64,000 nucleotides of DNA from Kaistella faecalis (GTDB lineage: Bacteria; Bacteroidota; Bacteroidia; Flavobacteriales; Weeksellaceae), in assembly GCF_019195395.1 (NCBI RefSeq), contig NZ_CP078067.1, positions 2,495,783 to 2,559,782 on the forward strand, read 5' to 3'. The translations under genes were made by a program, and so were the position numbers. The notes below the pieces were generated by a model. The model saw only the letters and a program-made list of their open reading frames with translations, had not been told where the DNA came from and did no database searches. The stretch's first letter is position 1. Every line of letters begins with the position of its first letter. Shown piece by piece: positions 44,669-52,154 of this stretch.

Positions 44669-44703
44669 AAAACGGCAGACTTTAATTAGTCTGCCGTTTT
44701 TAT
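44669..44703. terminator. terminator of tRNA-Arg, also facing ohr
   Basis: AAAACGGCAGACT and AGTCTGCCGTTTT pair around TTAATT; T and A tracts on both sides allow bidirectional use. Confidence 0.85.
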
Positions 44704-44723
44704 TTACGTTTTACAGTAACTGA

Positions 44724-45146
44724 TTAGCTATTGGTCACGTTAAGTGTAACCTCAATATTATTTCGTGTTGCGTTAGAGTAGGGACAAACCTGATGCGCCT
44801 TTTCTACTAGAGATTGCGCTTCCTCCTGAGAAACTCCCGGTACATTTACATTGAGTTCGACTTCCAGATCAAAACCTCCGTTTGCGGTTTGCCCGATTCC
44901 AACTTTGGCATTTACGGTTGTTTCACCCGCCGCAGATTTAGATTTTTTAATCATCAGATTCAAGGCACTGTCGAAACATGCAGCATATCCTGCCGCGAAA
45001 AGCATTTCCGGGTTGGCATAATCATCATTTTGCCCGCCAAGTGATTTAGGAGTTCGTACATCAAGTTCCAGAATTCCGTTGTCACTTTTTACGTGTCCGT
45101 CGCGTCCGCCGGTTGCGGTAACGCTGGTTGTATATAATGTTTTCAT
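44724..45146 (-). CDS. ohr: organic hydroperoxide resistance protein
   Basis: The 140-residue OsmC/Ohr-fold peroxidase has both redox-active cysteines, one in AAGYAACFDSALNL near residue 58 and one in HQVCPYSNATRNN near 122. It reduces organic and fatty-acid hydroperoxides with a lipoyl-type reductant. The regulator gene lies 7 bases upstream on the same strand. It is the last gene of the nitroreductase-ohrR-ohr unit. Confidence 0.95.
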   Translation of the reverse strand: MKTLYTTSVTATGGRDGHVKSDNGILELDVRTPKSLGGQNDDYANPEMLFAAGYAACFDSALNLMIKKSKSAAGETTVNAKVGIGQTANGGFDLEVELNVNVPGVSQEEAQSLVEKAHQVCPYSNATRNNIEVTLNVTNS

Positions 45147-45153
45147 TGATTTT

Positions 45154-45588
45154 TTATTTTTTGATTTTCTCCAGAAGTTTATAGATTGCTTGCTTTAATT
45201 CCTGTAAGTCTGTTTCAGAAAGATTCAGTCTGTCGTTCATTTTGGCAGGAATGAGGCATGCTTTGTCCTGAAGCCGGTCTCCTTCATCAGTTAGGGATAT
45301 TTCAACTACGCGCTCATCTTCTATTTTTCTTTGGCGGATTATATAGGATTTAGCTTCCAGCCTTTTCAGCAATGGGGTAAGCGTACCGCTGTCGAGCGAC
45401 AATTTTTCGCCAATCTGGTTTACGGTGAGGCGGTGGTGTTCCCAAAGCACCATCATCACCAGATATTGCGGATAGGTAATATCTAATTCTTCGAGCAAAG
45501 GCCTGTAGAGTCCTGCAATTTCCTTAGCAATAACGTAAAATGGAAAGCAGAGTTGGTTGCCGAGCTTGGGTGTTTGTGAATGATCCAT
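45154..45588 (-). CDS. ohrR: MarR-family peroxide-sensing regulator, OhrR type
   Basis: The 144-residue winged-helix MarR protein has a Cys at residue 14 in NQLCFPFYVIAKEI, which matches the sensing Cys of OhrR that is oxidised by organic hydroperoxides and releases DNA. The winged helix appears in LTVNQIGEKLSLDSGTLTPLLKRLEAKSYI. No second Cys that would make it the 2-Cys class is at the C-terminus, which suits the 1-Cys type. It is probably an autorepressor acting at the palindrome 46285-46310. Confidence 0.92.
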   Translation of the reverse strand: MDHSQTPKLGNQLCFPFYVIAKEIAGLYRPLLEELDITYPQYLVMMVLWEHHRLTVNQIGEKLSLDSGTLTPLLKRLEAKSYIIRQRKIEDERVVEISLTDEGDRLQDKACLIPAKMNDRLNLSETDLQELKQAIYKLLEKIKK

Positions 45589-45612
45589 GTGATGAAGATA
45601 GGAATTTAAAAA

Positions 45613-46245
45613 TTATTTTGTGATAACAAACTCATCCATTGGGATCCTTACTTTTTTCATTGTAGAAAGCCAGTCGTTTTCTGTATCTCTGTATCCTAAA
45701 TAAAGCAGAGTAACGCTTTTCAGCCCAAGTTCATTTAAACCGAGAATTTCATCAACTACTTCATTACTGAAACCTTCGGCCGGCGTACTGTCGATCTTCA
45801 GTTCAGCTGCCTGAGCCATTGCCAGACCTAACGCGATATAAGTCTGTCTTGCCGTATGTGCAAAATTTTCATCAGCAGTCTGGGCACCGTAGATCTGTTT
45901 CAACTGATCGGTATAGCTGTTGAAACGGCCCCTAGGAAGTTCACGAACATCGGTATGATAATCGTAAACTTTATCAATTTTTTCAGCGGAATAGCGGTCC
46001 CAAGCCGCAAAAACCAAAACGTGAGAACAGTCTCTCATTACTTCCGGATTCAGTGCTCCTTTAGCCATCTTTTCTTTTAATTCCTGATTTTCTACTGAGA
46101 TCACACGGAAAGGCTGCAATCCTGACGAAGTAGGAGCCAGCCTGGCGGCTTCTAAAATTTTATCTAAATCCTGGGTAGAAACTTTTTTGCTAGAGTCGTA
46201 GGCTTTTACAGCGTGTCTCCATTTTAAATCTGCGATTAATGACAT
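45613..46245 (-). CDS. nitroreductase-family NAD(P)H-dependent oxidoreductase
   Basis: The 210-residue flavoenzyme has the FMN-contacting LKWRHAVKAYDSSKKV start, RLAPTSSGLQPFRVI, ALGLAMAQAAELKIDSTPAEGF and LGYRDTENDW near the end, all of the NfsB-like nitroreductase family. It reduces nitro or quinone compounds with NAD(P)H, which can limit oxidative damage. It is the first gene of the OhrR unit, a place that puts it under direct control of the peroxide sensor. Confidence 0.92.
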   Translation of the reverse strand: MSLIADLKWRHAVKAYDSSKKVSTQDLDKILEAARLAPTSSGLQPFRVISVENQELKEKMAKGALNPEVMRDCSHVLVFAAWDRYSAEKIDKVYDYHTDVRELPRGRFNSYTDQLKQIYGAQTADENFAHTARQTYIALGLAMAQAAELKIDSTPAEGFSNEVVDEILGLNELGLKSVTLLYLGYRDTENDWLSTMKKVRIPMDEFVITK

Positions 46246-46271
46246 ATTTTTGCTTTAATAAATTATGACTG

Positions 46272-46301
46272 CAAATGTAAGAAGCAATTATATTGTGCAC
46301 A
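46272..46301 (-). promoter_or_regulatory. promoter of the nitroreductase-ohrR-ohr operon
   Basis: On the minus strand TTG lies within the operator palindrome and is followed after 20 bases by TACATTTG (46279 down to 46272). The -33 element and spacer are therefore covered by the repressor site. Confidence 0.65.
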
Positions 46302-46310
46302 ATATAATTG
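46285..46310. promoter_or_regulatory. perfect 26-base palindrome, likely OhrR operator
   Basis: Half-site CAATTATATTGTG is followed directly by its exact complement, with no spacer. It overlaps the -33 box and spacer of the operon promoter, the classical position for a repressor. MarR/OhrR proteins are symmetric dimers binding AT-rich palindromes of this kind. Binding is inferred. Confidence 0.75.
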
Positions 46311-46346
46311 AATGATAGATATTTTGAATTAGATAAATCACAACTA

Positions 46347-46373
46347 AAAACCACCTGGTTTTCAGGTGGTTTT
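46347..46373 (-). terminator. terminator after the transaldolase-like gene
   Basis: AAAACCACCTG and CAGGTGGTTTT pair around a short loop; on the minus strand a T run follows the stem. Confidence 0.75.
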
Positions 46374-46392
46374 ACAAGATAAAATAATTTTG

Positions 46393-47046
46393 TTAATCCA
46401 TTTTTTTTGCATCAGCGACAAACTGCGCTAAACCACTGTCAGTTAATGGATGTTTCAATAAATTTAAAATTGATGCAAGGGGAGAAGTCACAACATCAGC
46501 ACCTACTTTTGCACAGTTGATAATATGCATTGGTGAACGGATTGATGCTGCAAGAATTTCAGTATCAAACATATAGTTGTCGAAAATTATTCTGATCTCC
46601 TCGATCAGGTTCATCCCGTCTACAGAAATATCATCAAGTCTTCCCAAGAAAGGGGAAACATAGTTTGCGCCTGCTTTTGCAGCCAGCAGAGCCTGGCCTG
46701 CAGAAAATATCAGGGTACAGTTGGTCTTGATTCCTTTGTTTGAGAAATATTTCAAAGCTTTTACTCCGTCTTTAATCATCGGAATCTTTACCACGATATT
46801 AGGGTGAATTGCTGCAAGTTCTTCCCCTTCTTTAATCATTTCCTCATAAGTTGTACTTAAAACTTCGGCAGAAATATCACCATCTGCAATTTCGCAGATC
46901 GTTTTGTAATGGTTCAGTATGGCTTCTTTTCCGCTGATTCCTTCTTTTGCCATGAGCGATGGATTGGTTGTAACACCATCTAAAATTCCCAAATCCTGGG
47001 CTTCTTTAATCTGCTCCAGATTGGCAGTGTCGATAAAAAACTTCAT
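46393..47046 (-). CDS. fructose-6-phosphate aldolase / small transaldolase
   Basis: The 217-residue protein is of the short TalC/FSA class: [30 protein letters not shown] and the Schiff-base Lys87 in NIVVKIPM. The family interconverts sugar phosphates either as transaldolase or as fructose-6-phosphate aldolase; the sequence alone does not separate these. Length matches the family. It is a single gene flanked by terminators. Confidence 0.92.
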   Translation of the reverse strand: MKFFIDTANLEQIKEAQDLGILDGVTTNPSLMAKEGISGKEAILNHYKTICEIADGDISAEVLSTTYEEMIKEGEELAAIHPNIVVKIPMIKDGVKALKYFSNKGIKTNCTLIFSAGQALLAAKAGANYVSPFLGRLDDISVDGMNLIEEIRIIFDNYMFDTEILAASIRSPMHIINCAKVGADVVTSPLASILNLLKHPLTDSGLAQFVADAKKMD

Positions 47047-47138
47047 GTTGATTTATTTTTTACAAAGATAATGTTTTCGCCCTGAATGTAGAAGGAGCCG
47101 GTTCGTATTTGAGGCCGATTTAGAGTGAAACGGCAAAA

Positions 47139-47167
47139 AAAACCTTACGGATGTGCCGTAAGGTTTT
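47139..47167 (-). terminator. terminator of the small stress-like gene
   Basis: AAAACCTTACGG and CCGTAAGGTTTT pair around five bases, and a T run follows on the minus strand. Confidence 0.8.
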
Positions 47168-47221
47168 CAATTTAGAGATTTATCATTGAGGTATTTTTTT
47201 ATTTCGGTGATAATTTTTCGG

Positions 47222-47662
47222 TCATGTGATCGCTGTCATTCCCTCATGTGACTGATGATGTCTGAAAGCGGGGGGAACTTTTATTTCCGATTTTGCTAAC
47301 AGGGTAATCATTTTCATGATGAATTCCTTTGATTTTGCTTCTACTCTCGACACGTTTTCAAAAGAGAATACATGTACTGCTCCGGCGTCCTTCAAAATGT
47401 TTCTGGCTTTTTGAAGTTTTTCAGCATTTTTTGAAAATATACCGGCCACTAAATTTTCGGAACTTTTTCTCAAAACTTGTTCTGGTTTTTTCACGAGGTT
47501 GTTGAAAAAAGCTCCCCAATACTCACTGAATAGGTTTTTCCTATTCTCCGAAAAATCTTTGCAGGTAAGTTTAATGTTTTTCAATCCTGTGCTTTTCAGG
47601 ATTTTAGAAGCGTTGGTGGCTTCTTCACAACTTAAAAATAATCCTACAACTGTTGTTTTCAT
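47222..47662 (-). CDS. small YflT-like stress protein, function unknown
   Basis: This 146-residue protein starts with KTTVVGLFLSCEEATNASKILKSTGL, a beta-alpha opening as in the heat-stress YflT/GSP17M family, and has a second beta strand segment (AGAVHVFSF) near residue 107. The middle contains a helix-rich insert (LFSEYWGAFFNNLVKKPEQVL). The role is unknown. The frame is open to 47710, but TACCTTTG at 47705-47698 lies inside that extension and favours the ATG at 47662. Confidence 0.65.
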   Translation of the reverse strand: MKTTVVGLFLSCEEATNASKILKSTGLKNIKLTCKDFSENRKNLFSEYWGAFFNNLVKKPEQVLRKSSENLVAGIFSKNAEKLQKARNILKDAGAVHVFSFENVSRVEAKSKEFIMKMITLLAKSEIKVPPAFRHHQSHEGMTAIT

Positions 47663-47697
47663 TGTAATTGTATTATTTGTTAGGGCTATTACCGATA

Positions 47698-47705
47698 CAA
47701 AGGTA
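47698..47705 (-). promoter_or_regulatory. -7 promoter element of the stress-like gene
   Basis: TACCTTTG on the minus strand matches TAnnTTTG, 35 bases before the chosen start. No -33 element is evident. Confidence 0.45.
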
Positions 47706-47776
47706 TGCATAACATAATTTTAAAAATGGGTGTTGAAACCCTTTTTTCTATCAATGTTTTTTATGATTTGGTCATA

Positions 47777-47806
47777 AAAAAAAAGCCCGGCGAATCCGCG
47801 GGGCTC
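47777..47806 (-). terminator. terminator of the acs cluster
   Basis: AGCCCCGCG and CGCCGGGCT pair with one mismatch around the loop; nine Ts follow on the minus strand. This marks the end of the long minus-strand unit. Confidence 0.75.
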
Positions 47807-47835
47807 TTATCTTCTCTTAATAGACTGGCGAAATT

Positions 47836-49743
47836 TTATATTCTTTCGTTCTTAATTTCCTCCACAATTTCGGGATTCAGAAGGGTGGAAGTATCACCGA
47901 AATTCGCGAAATCTCCTTCTGCAATTTTTCTTAAAATTCGTCTCATAATTTTACCGGAGCGGGTTTTTGGAAGTGCAGACACAAATTGAATCTTATCAAG
48001 CTTTGCAATTGGTCCGATCGTATCACTGATGACCTGGTTGATTTCCTTACGCAGATTGTCGCGGTCACGGCTTTCGCCAGTGTCCTTTAAGATTACATAA
48101 CCGTAAAGCGCACTTCCTTTAATATCATGCGGATAGCCGACAATCGCAGATTCAGCAACAGCTGGATGCTGGTTGATACTGTCTTCGATCGGAGCGGTTC
48201 CCAAATTATGTCCGGATACAATAATAACGTCATCAACTCGTCCTGTGATTCTGTAATAGCCAACTTCGTCGCGCAAAGCGCCGTCACCGGTGAAATATTT
48301 CCCAGGGAACGCTGTAAAATAGGTTTCTTTATACCGCTGATGATCTCCCCAGATTGTTCTGGCAATTCCCGGCCAGGGAAAACGGATACATAAATTTCCG
48401 TCTACCTGATTTCCGGTAATTTCATTGCGTTTATCGTCCATCAAAACAGGTTGAATTCCCGGAAGCGGAAGTGTTGCATAAGTGGGTTTGGTCGGCGTCA
48501 CGAATGGTAACGGAGAAATCATAATTCCCCCGGTCTCAGTTTGCCACCAGGTATCTACAATAGGGCATTTTTTCTTGCCAACATGGTCGTTGTACCAGTG
48601 CCATGCTTCATCATTAATAGGTTCGCCTACGGAACCAATGACTCTGAGACTGGACAAGTCGTGTTTCTCCACCCATTCATAAGATTCCTTAGCCAGTGAA
48701 CGGATCGCGGTGGGAGCCGTATAGAACTGTGTGATTTTATGCTTCTCAATCACTTCCCAGAAACGGTCCGGTTCAGGATAAGTCGGTACTCCTTCGAAGA
48801 TTACTGTGGTAGCACCATTTGCCAGCGGACCGTACAGAATATACGAATGTCCGGTAATCCAGCCAATATCTGCCGTACACCAGTAAATATCGTTTTCTCT
48901 GTAATTAAATACATTTTTAAAAGTGTAGGCTGTGTAAACCATGTATCCTGCCGTGGTATGCAGCATTCCTTTCGGTTTCCCTGTAGAACCTGATGTATAA
49001 AGAATAAACAAAGGATCTTCAGCATCCATAATGACCGAAATAAAATCTGCAGGTGCTTTTTCATAAAGTGGTTCAAGCCAGAAATCGCGACTTTCCTTCA
49101 TTTTCACTTCACCACCAGTTCTTTTCACCACTAAAACTTTTTCAACTGTCGGACAATTTTCGACTGCCTCGTCAATTATTCCTTTCAAGTCGATGGCTTT
49201 GCTGCCACGGTAACTTCCGTCGGAACAGATGATGAGCTTGGCTTCGCAATCGTTCACACGCGACGATACTGCAGAGGCCGAAAATCCTGCAAAAATTACA
49301 GAATGCACCGCACCAAGTCTTGCGCAGGCGAGCATCGTTACAGCGAGTTCAGGAATCATCGGTAAGTAAATACAAACCCGGTCACCTTTTTCAATACCTA
49401 AATCGCGCAGAACGTTCGCCATTTTACACACTCTGTCCCGGAGTTCACTGTAAGAAATGTGCTGGGCTTCTTCTTTAGGGTCATTAGGTTCCCAAATAAT
49501 AGCAGTCTTGTCACCACGTGTGTTCAAATGGCGGTCAATACAGTTTTTAGTAATATTAAGCTTGGCATTTTTAAACCATTTAATTTTCGCTTCCTGCATG
49601 TCGTAATCTACAACTTTGCTCCATCTCTGGTACCAGACAAAATTTTCGTCGGCGATTTTATCCCAGAATTTTTTCGGGTTTTTGATGGATTTCTTATACT
49701 GCTTGAAATAATCCGGAAGATCATCAATGAAATAATTTTTCAT
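47836..49743 (-). CDS. acs: acetyl-CoA synthetase
   Basis: The 635-residue adenylate-forming enzyme has the AMP motif FILYTSGSTGKPKGMLHTT, WWQTETGGIMISPLP, GRVDDVIIVSGHNLGT and the C-terminal KTRSGKIMRRIL with the Lys that is acetylated in other Acs proteins. It activates acetate to acetyl-CoA via acetyl-AMP. Length and motifs are those of AcsA. It is the last gene of the minus-strand block. A 138-base gap with a GC-rich element separates it from the upstream synthetase gene. Confidence 0.95.
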   Translation of the reverse strand: MKNYFIDDLPDYFKQYKKSIKNPKKFWDKIADENFVWYQRWSKVVDYDMQEAKIKWFKNAKLNITKNCIDRHLNTRGDKTAIIWEPNDPKEEAQHISYSELRDRVCKMANVLRDLGIEKGDRVCIYLPMIPELAVTMLACARLGAVHSVIFAGFSASAVSSRVNDCEAKLIICSDGSYRGSKAIDLKGIIDEAVENCPTVEKVLVVKRTGGEVKMKESRDFWLEPLYEKAPADFISVIMDAEDPLFILYTSGSTGKPKGMLHTTAGYMVYTAYTFKNVFNYRENDIYWCTADIGWITGHSYILYGPLANGATTVIFEGVPTYPEPDRFWEVIEKHKITQFYTAPTAIRSLAKESYEWVEKHDLSSLRVIGSVGEPINDEAWHWYNDHVGKKKCPIVDTWWQTETGGIMISPLPFVTPTKPTYATLPLPGIQPVLMDDKRNEITGNQVDGNLCIRFPWPGIARTIWGDHQRYKETYFTAFPGKYFTGDGALRDEVGYYRITGRVDDVIIVSGHNLGTAPIEDSINQHPAVAESAIVGYPHDIKGSALYGYVILKDTGESRDRDNLRKEINQVISDTIGPIAKLDKIQFVSALPKTRSGKIMRRILRKIAEGDFANFGDTSTLLNPEIVEEIKNERI

Positions 49744-49770
49744 AATTCTTAATTTTTTAGTTTTATTTGA

Positions 49771-49866
49771 AGCCGGGAACCTGCTATCCGCTCATACTCC
49801 TCCCCGCCGGTGGCGGGTGCGGGGTAACCGCTGCTATCAGGGCTAGAGGGCGGTAATTTTTACCGG
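49771..49866. repeat. GC-rich structured intergenic element, possible interspersed repeat
   Basis: In an AT-rich gap, a markedly GC-rich stretch carries a perfect hairpin CCCGCC GGT GGCGGG, a second hairpin CGGTAA/TTACCG around Ts, and the 8-base direct repeat CTGCTATC at 49781 and 49831. It does not look like coding sequence and is not a simple terminator. It resembles REP-like elements of flavobacteria, but no second copy is seen in this window. Confidence 0.5.
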
Positions 49867-49881
49867 GTTTCGCTTCTTAAT

Positions 49882-51780
49882 TTATATTTTTTCTCTTTTA
49901 TACACATTCATCATCTCCTGCAATTCTTCCACGATGCTTTCGTCATCAATGGTGGATGGCATTTGGTATTCTTTACCGTCCAGCATGGTGCGGATAAGTT
50001 TTCTAAGAATTTTCCCTGAACGGGTTTTCGGAAGCCGGTTGACGACCATAGCATTTTTCAGACACGCTACGGCACCAATTTTCTCGCGGATCAGCGCTAC
50101 GATATCTTTTTCCAGCTGTTCCTGATCTGCTTGGGAACCCGACTTTAAAACCGCGATCGCAAAAGGAACCTGACCTTTCAGATCATCATCGATTCCAACG
50201 ACGCAACATTCGGCAACTTCTTTGTGTGCAGCGACAACTTCTTCCATTTCGGCTGTAGAAAGACGGTGTCCCGCAACATTAATCACGTCATCAACACGAC
50301 CTGTCACAAAAACGTAGCCGTCTTCATCTTTAATGGCGCCGTCGCCGGAAAAATAGTAGCCGGGAAATCTCGACAGATACCCGAATTTAAAACGCTCCGG
50401 ATCGCCCCATATTCCGGTCATTGCACCCGGAGCCAAAGGAAGTTTTATAACCAGATAACCTTCGTGATGTGCTTCAAGTTCGTAACCTTCTTCACTGAAA
50501 ACTTTAATGTCATAACCCGGAATCGGTTTACCTGCAGATGCTCTTTTGATTTTAACATCTTCAACACCCGGCATTAAACCTAACATCGGCCAGCCGGATT
50601 CGGTCTGCCACCAATGATCAATAGCCGGTACTCCGACGAATTCCTCGTACCAGTCCAAAGTGGCAACATCGCAGCGTTCGCCGGCAAGAAACTGGGTTCT
50701 TAGGGATGATAAATCGTATTTCTTTACAAATTCACCTTCAGGATCTTCTTTTTTAATAGCTCTTATTGCTGTCGGAGCAGTGAACATCACCGAAACCTTG
50801 TGCTCCTCAATTACGCGCCAGAATGTTCCGGCATCCGGAGTTCCTATAGGTTTTCCTTCAAAAATAACCGTGGTGTTTCTGTTGATCAGCGGTGCGTAAA
50901 CCGAAAAACTGTGACCAACTGCCCAACCAATGTCGGATGCGGCCCAAAACGTTTCGCCTTCTTTGGCTCCGTAGATGTTTTTAATCGCAAACTTCATGGC
51001 AACTGCGTGACCGCCGTTATCGCGAACCACGCCTTTTGGTTTTCCGGTAGTTCCGGAGGTGTAGAGAATGTACAGCGGGTGAGCAGACTCTACCGGGACG
51101 CAGTCAGCAGGGTCGGATTCCGCGATGAGTTTCTCGAAATCGATTAAACCTTCTGCTTCATGATTAACTCTGTTTCCGAGAAGTTTGCGGTCGAAAGCTA
51201 TAATATGTTCAGGTTTATGTTCCGAAATAGAAACCGCTTCACGCACAAAAGGCAGGTAAGGAATCCTACGGGAAACTTCCATTCCCGAACTTGCAGTGAT
51301 AATGGCTTTTGGATGGCAGTCGTCAATCCTGATTGCCAGTTCAGTAGGAGCAAATCCGCCGAAAACTACAGAATGCGTCACGCCCAATCTGGCGCACGCC
51401 AACATGGCAAAGACCGACTGCGGAATCATAGGCATATAAATAATCGCGGTGTCGCCTTTCTGCAAGCCCAATTTCTGTAAGCCTCCTGCCAGCTTTGCAA
51501 CCTGTTCCCGAACTTCGCTGTAGGTATATTTGATGATTCTGGAAGTTACAGGAGAATCGTAAATAATGGCTACCTGATCACCAAAACCGTCATTGATGTG
51601 TTTGTCTAATGCGAGATAACAGGTGTTGAGTTCACCGTCAGTATACCAGGTAGGATAGTTTTCGCCGTCGTTGGTGAGGATTTGGGTGGGTTTTTTGAAC
51701 CATTCTATATTTTCGGCCTGTTCTGACCAGAATTTTTCTTTGTTTTCCACACTTTCGCGGAACATTTGGTGCGCTTTCAT
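49882..51780 (-). CDS. prpE: propionyl-CoA synthetase-type acyl-CoA ligase (PrpE/ACSS3-like)
   Basis: The 632-residue adenylate-forming enzyme carries the loop LYILYTSGTTGKPKGVVRDNGGH; the VVRDNGGH ending is characteristic of PrpE rather than Acs. GRVDDVINVAGHRLST and KTRSGKILRKLIRTM follow. It should convert propionate (and perhaps acetate or butyrate) to acyl-CoA. Having both PrpE and Acs in one block points to use of several short-chain acids. The receiver gene ends 10 bases upstream, so they are co-transcribed. Confidence 0.9.
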   Translation of the reverse strand: MKAHQMFRESVENKEKFWSEQAENIEWFKKPTQILTNDGENYPTWYTDGELNTCYLALDKHINDGFGDQVAIIYDSPVTSRIIKYTYSEVREQVAKLAGGLQKLGLQKGDTAIIYMPMIPQSVFAMLACARLGVTHSVVFGGFAPTELAIRIDDCHPKAIITASSGMEVSRRIPYLPFVREAVSISEHKPEHIIAFDRKLLGNRVNHEAEGLIDFEKLIAESDPADCVPVESAHPLYILYTSGTTGKPKGVVRDNGGHAVAMKFAIKNIYGAKEGETFWAASDIGWAVGHSFSVYAPLINRNTTVIFEGKPIGTPDAGTFWRVIEEHKVSVMFTAPTAIRAIKKEDPEGEFVKKYDLSSLRTQFLAGERCDVATLDWYEEFVGVPAIDHWWQTESGWPMLGLMPGVEDVKIKRASAGKPIPGYDIKVFSEEGYELEAHHEGYLVIKLPLAPGAMTGIWGDPERFKFGYLSRFPGYYFSGDGAIKDEDGYVFVTGRVDDVINVAGHRLSTAEMEEVVAAHKEVAECCVVGIDDDLKGQVPFAIAVLKSGSQADQEQLEKDIVALIREKIGAVACLKNAMVVNRLPKTRSGKILRKLIRTMLDGKEYQMPSTIDDESIVEELQEMMNVYKREKI

Positions 51781-51790
51781 AACTTCAGTT

Positions 51791-52153
51791 TTATTTGATT
51801 AAATTTTCGACCTGTTCGGTAAGTTTCTTAATGGAGTAGGGTTTTGTAACATACGCATCGGCACCGAGATCCAAACCTTTTGCAATGTCGGCTTCGCCGG
51901 TTTTTGCTGAAAGGAAAATTACTTTTATATTGGAAAAGGCTTCATTCTTGCGGATTTCTGCAAGTGTAGTGTAGCCGTCTACATTCGGCATCATAATATC
52001 GAGCAGAATAATATCCGGGATTTCTGTTTTCAGAATTTCTAAAACTTCGGAACCGTCTCTTGCGATAAAAACTTCATATCCCGCTTTCCGGAAGGCATAC
52101 TCCAGGGTCATGATGATTTTATGTTCGTCGTCTGCAATTAATATCTTTTTCAT
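51791..52153 (-). CDS. single-domain response regulator (receiver)
   Basis: The 120-residue protein is a bare CheY-like receiver. Acidic pocket Asp8/Asp9 is in LIADDE, the phospho-acceptor is Asp52 in IILLDIMMPNVDG, and the switch Lys104 is in VTKPYS. There is no DNA-binding output domain. The start lies 1 base behind the kinase stop (52155), so they are translationally coupled and form a two-component pair. The output must go through another protein. The frame extends upstream through the kinase gene, which is not a real start. Confidence 0.92.
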   Translation of the reverse strand: MKKILIADDEHKIIMTLEYAFRKAGYEVFIARDGSEVLEILKTEIPDIILLDIMMPNVDGYTTLAEIRKNEAFSNIKVIFLSAKTGEADIAKGLDLGADAYVTKPYSIKKLTEQVENLIK

Positions 52154-52154
52154 C

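Noticed and set aside
44814-51480. Numerous open frames antisense to ohr, acs and prpE
   Set aside because: They have no family resemblance, lie wholly inside well-supported genes and follow from codon use on the other strand.
47836-51780. Acs and PrpE as a recent tandem duplication
   Set aside because: The two proteins differ clearly at family-diagnostic places (GMLHTT versus GVVRDNGGH), so they are old, distinct families.
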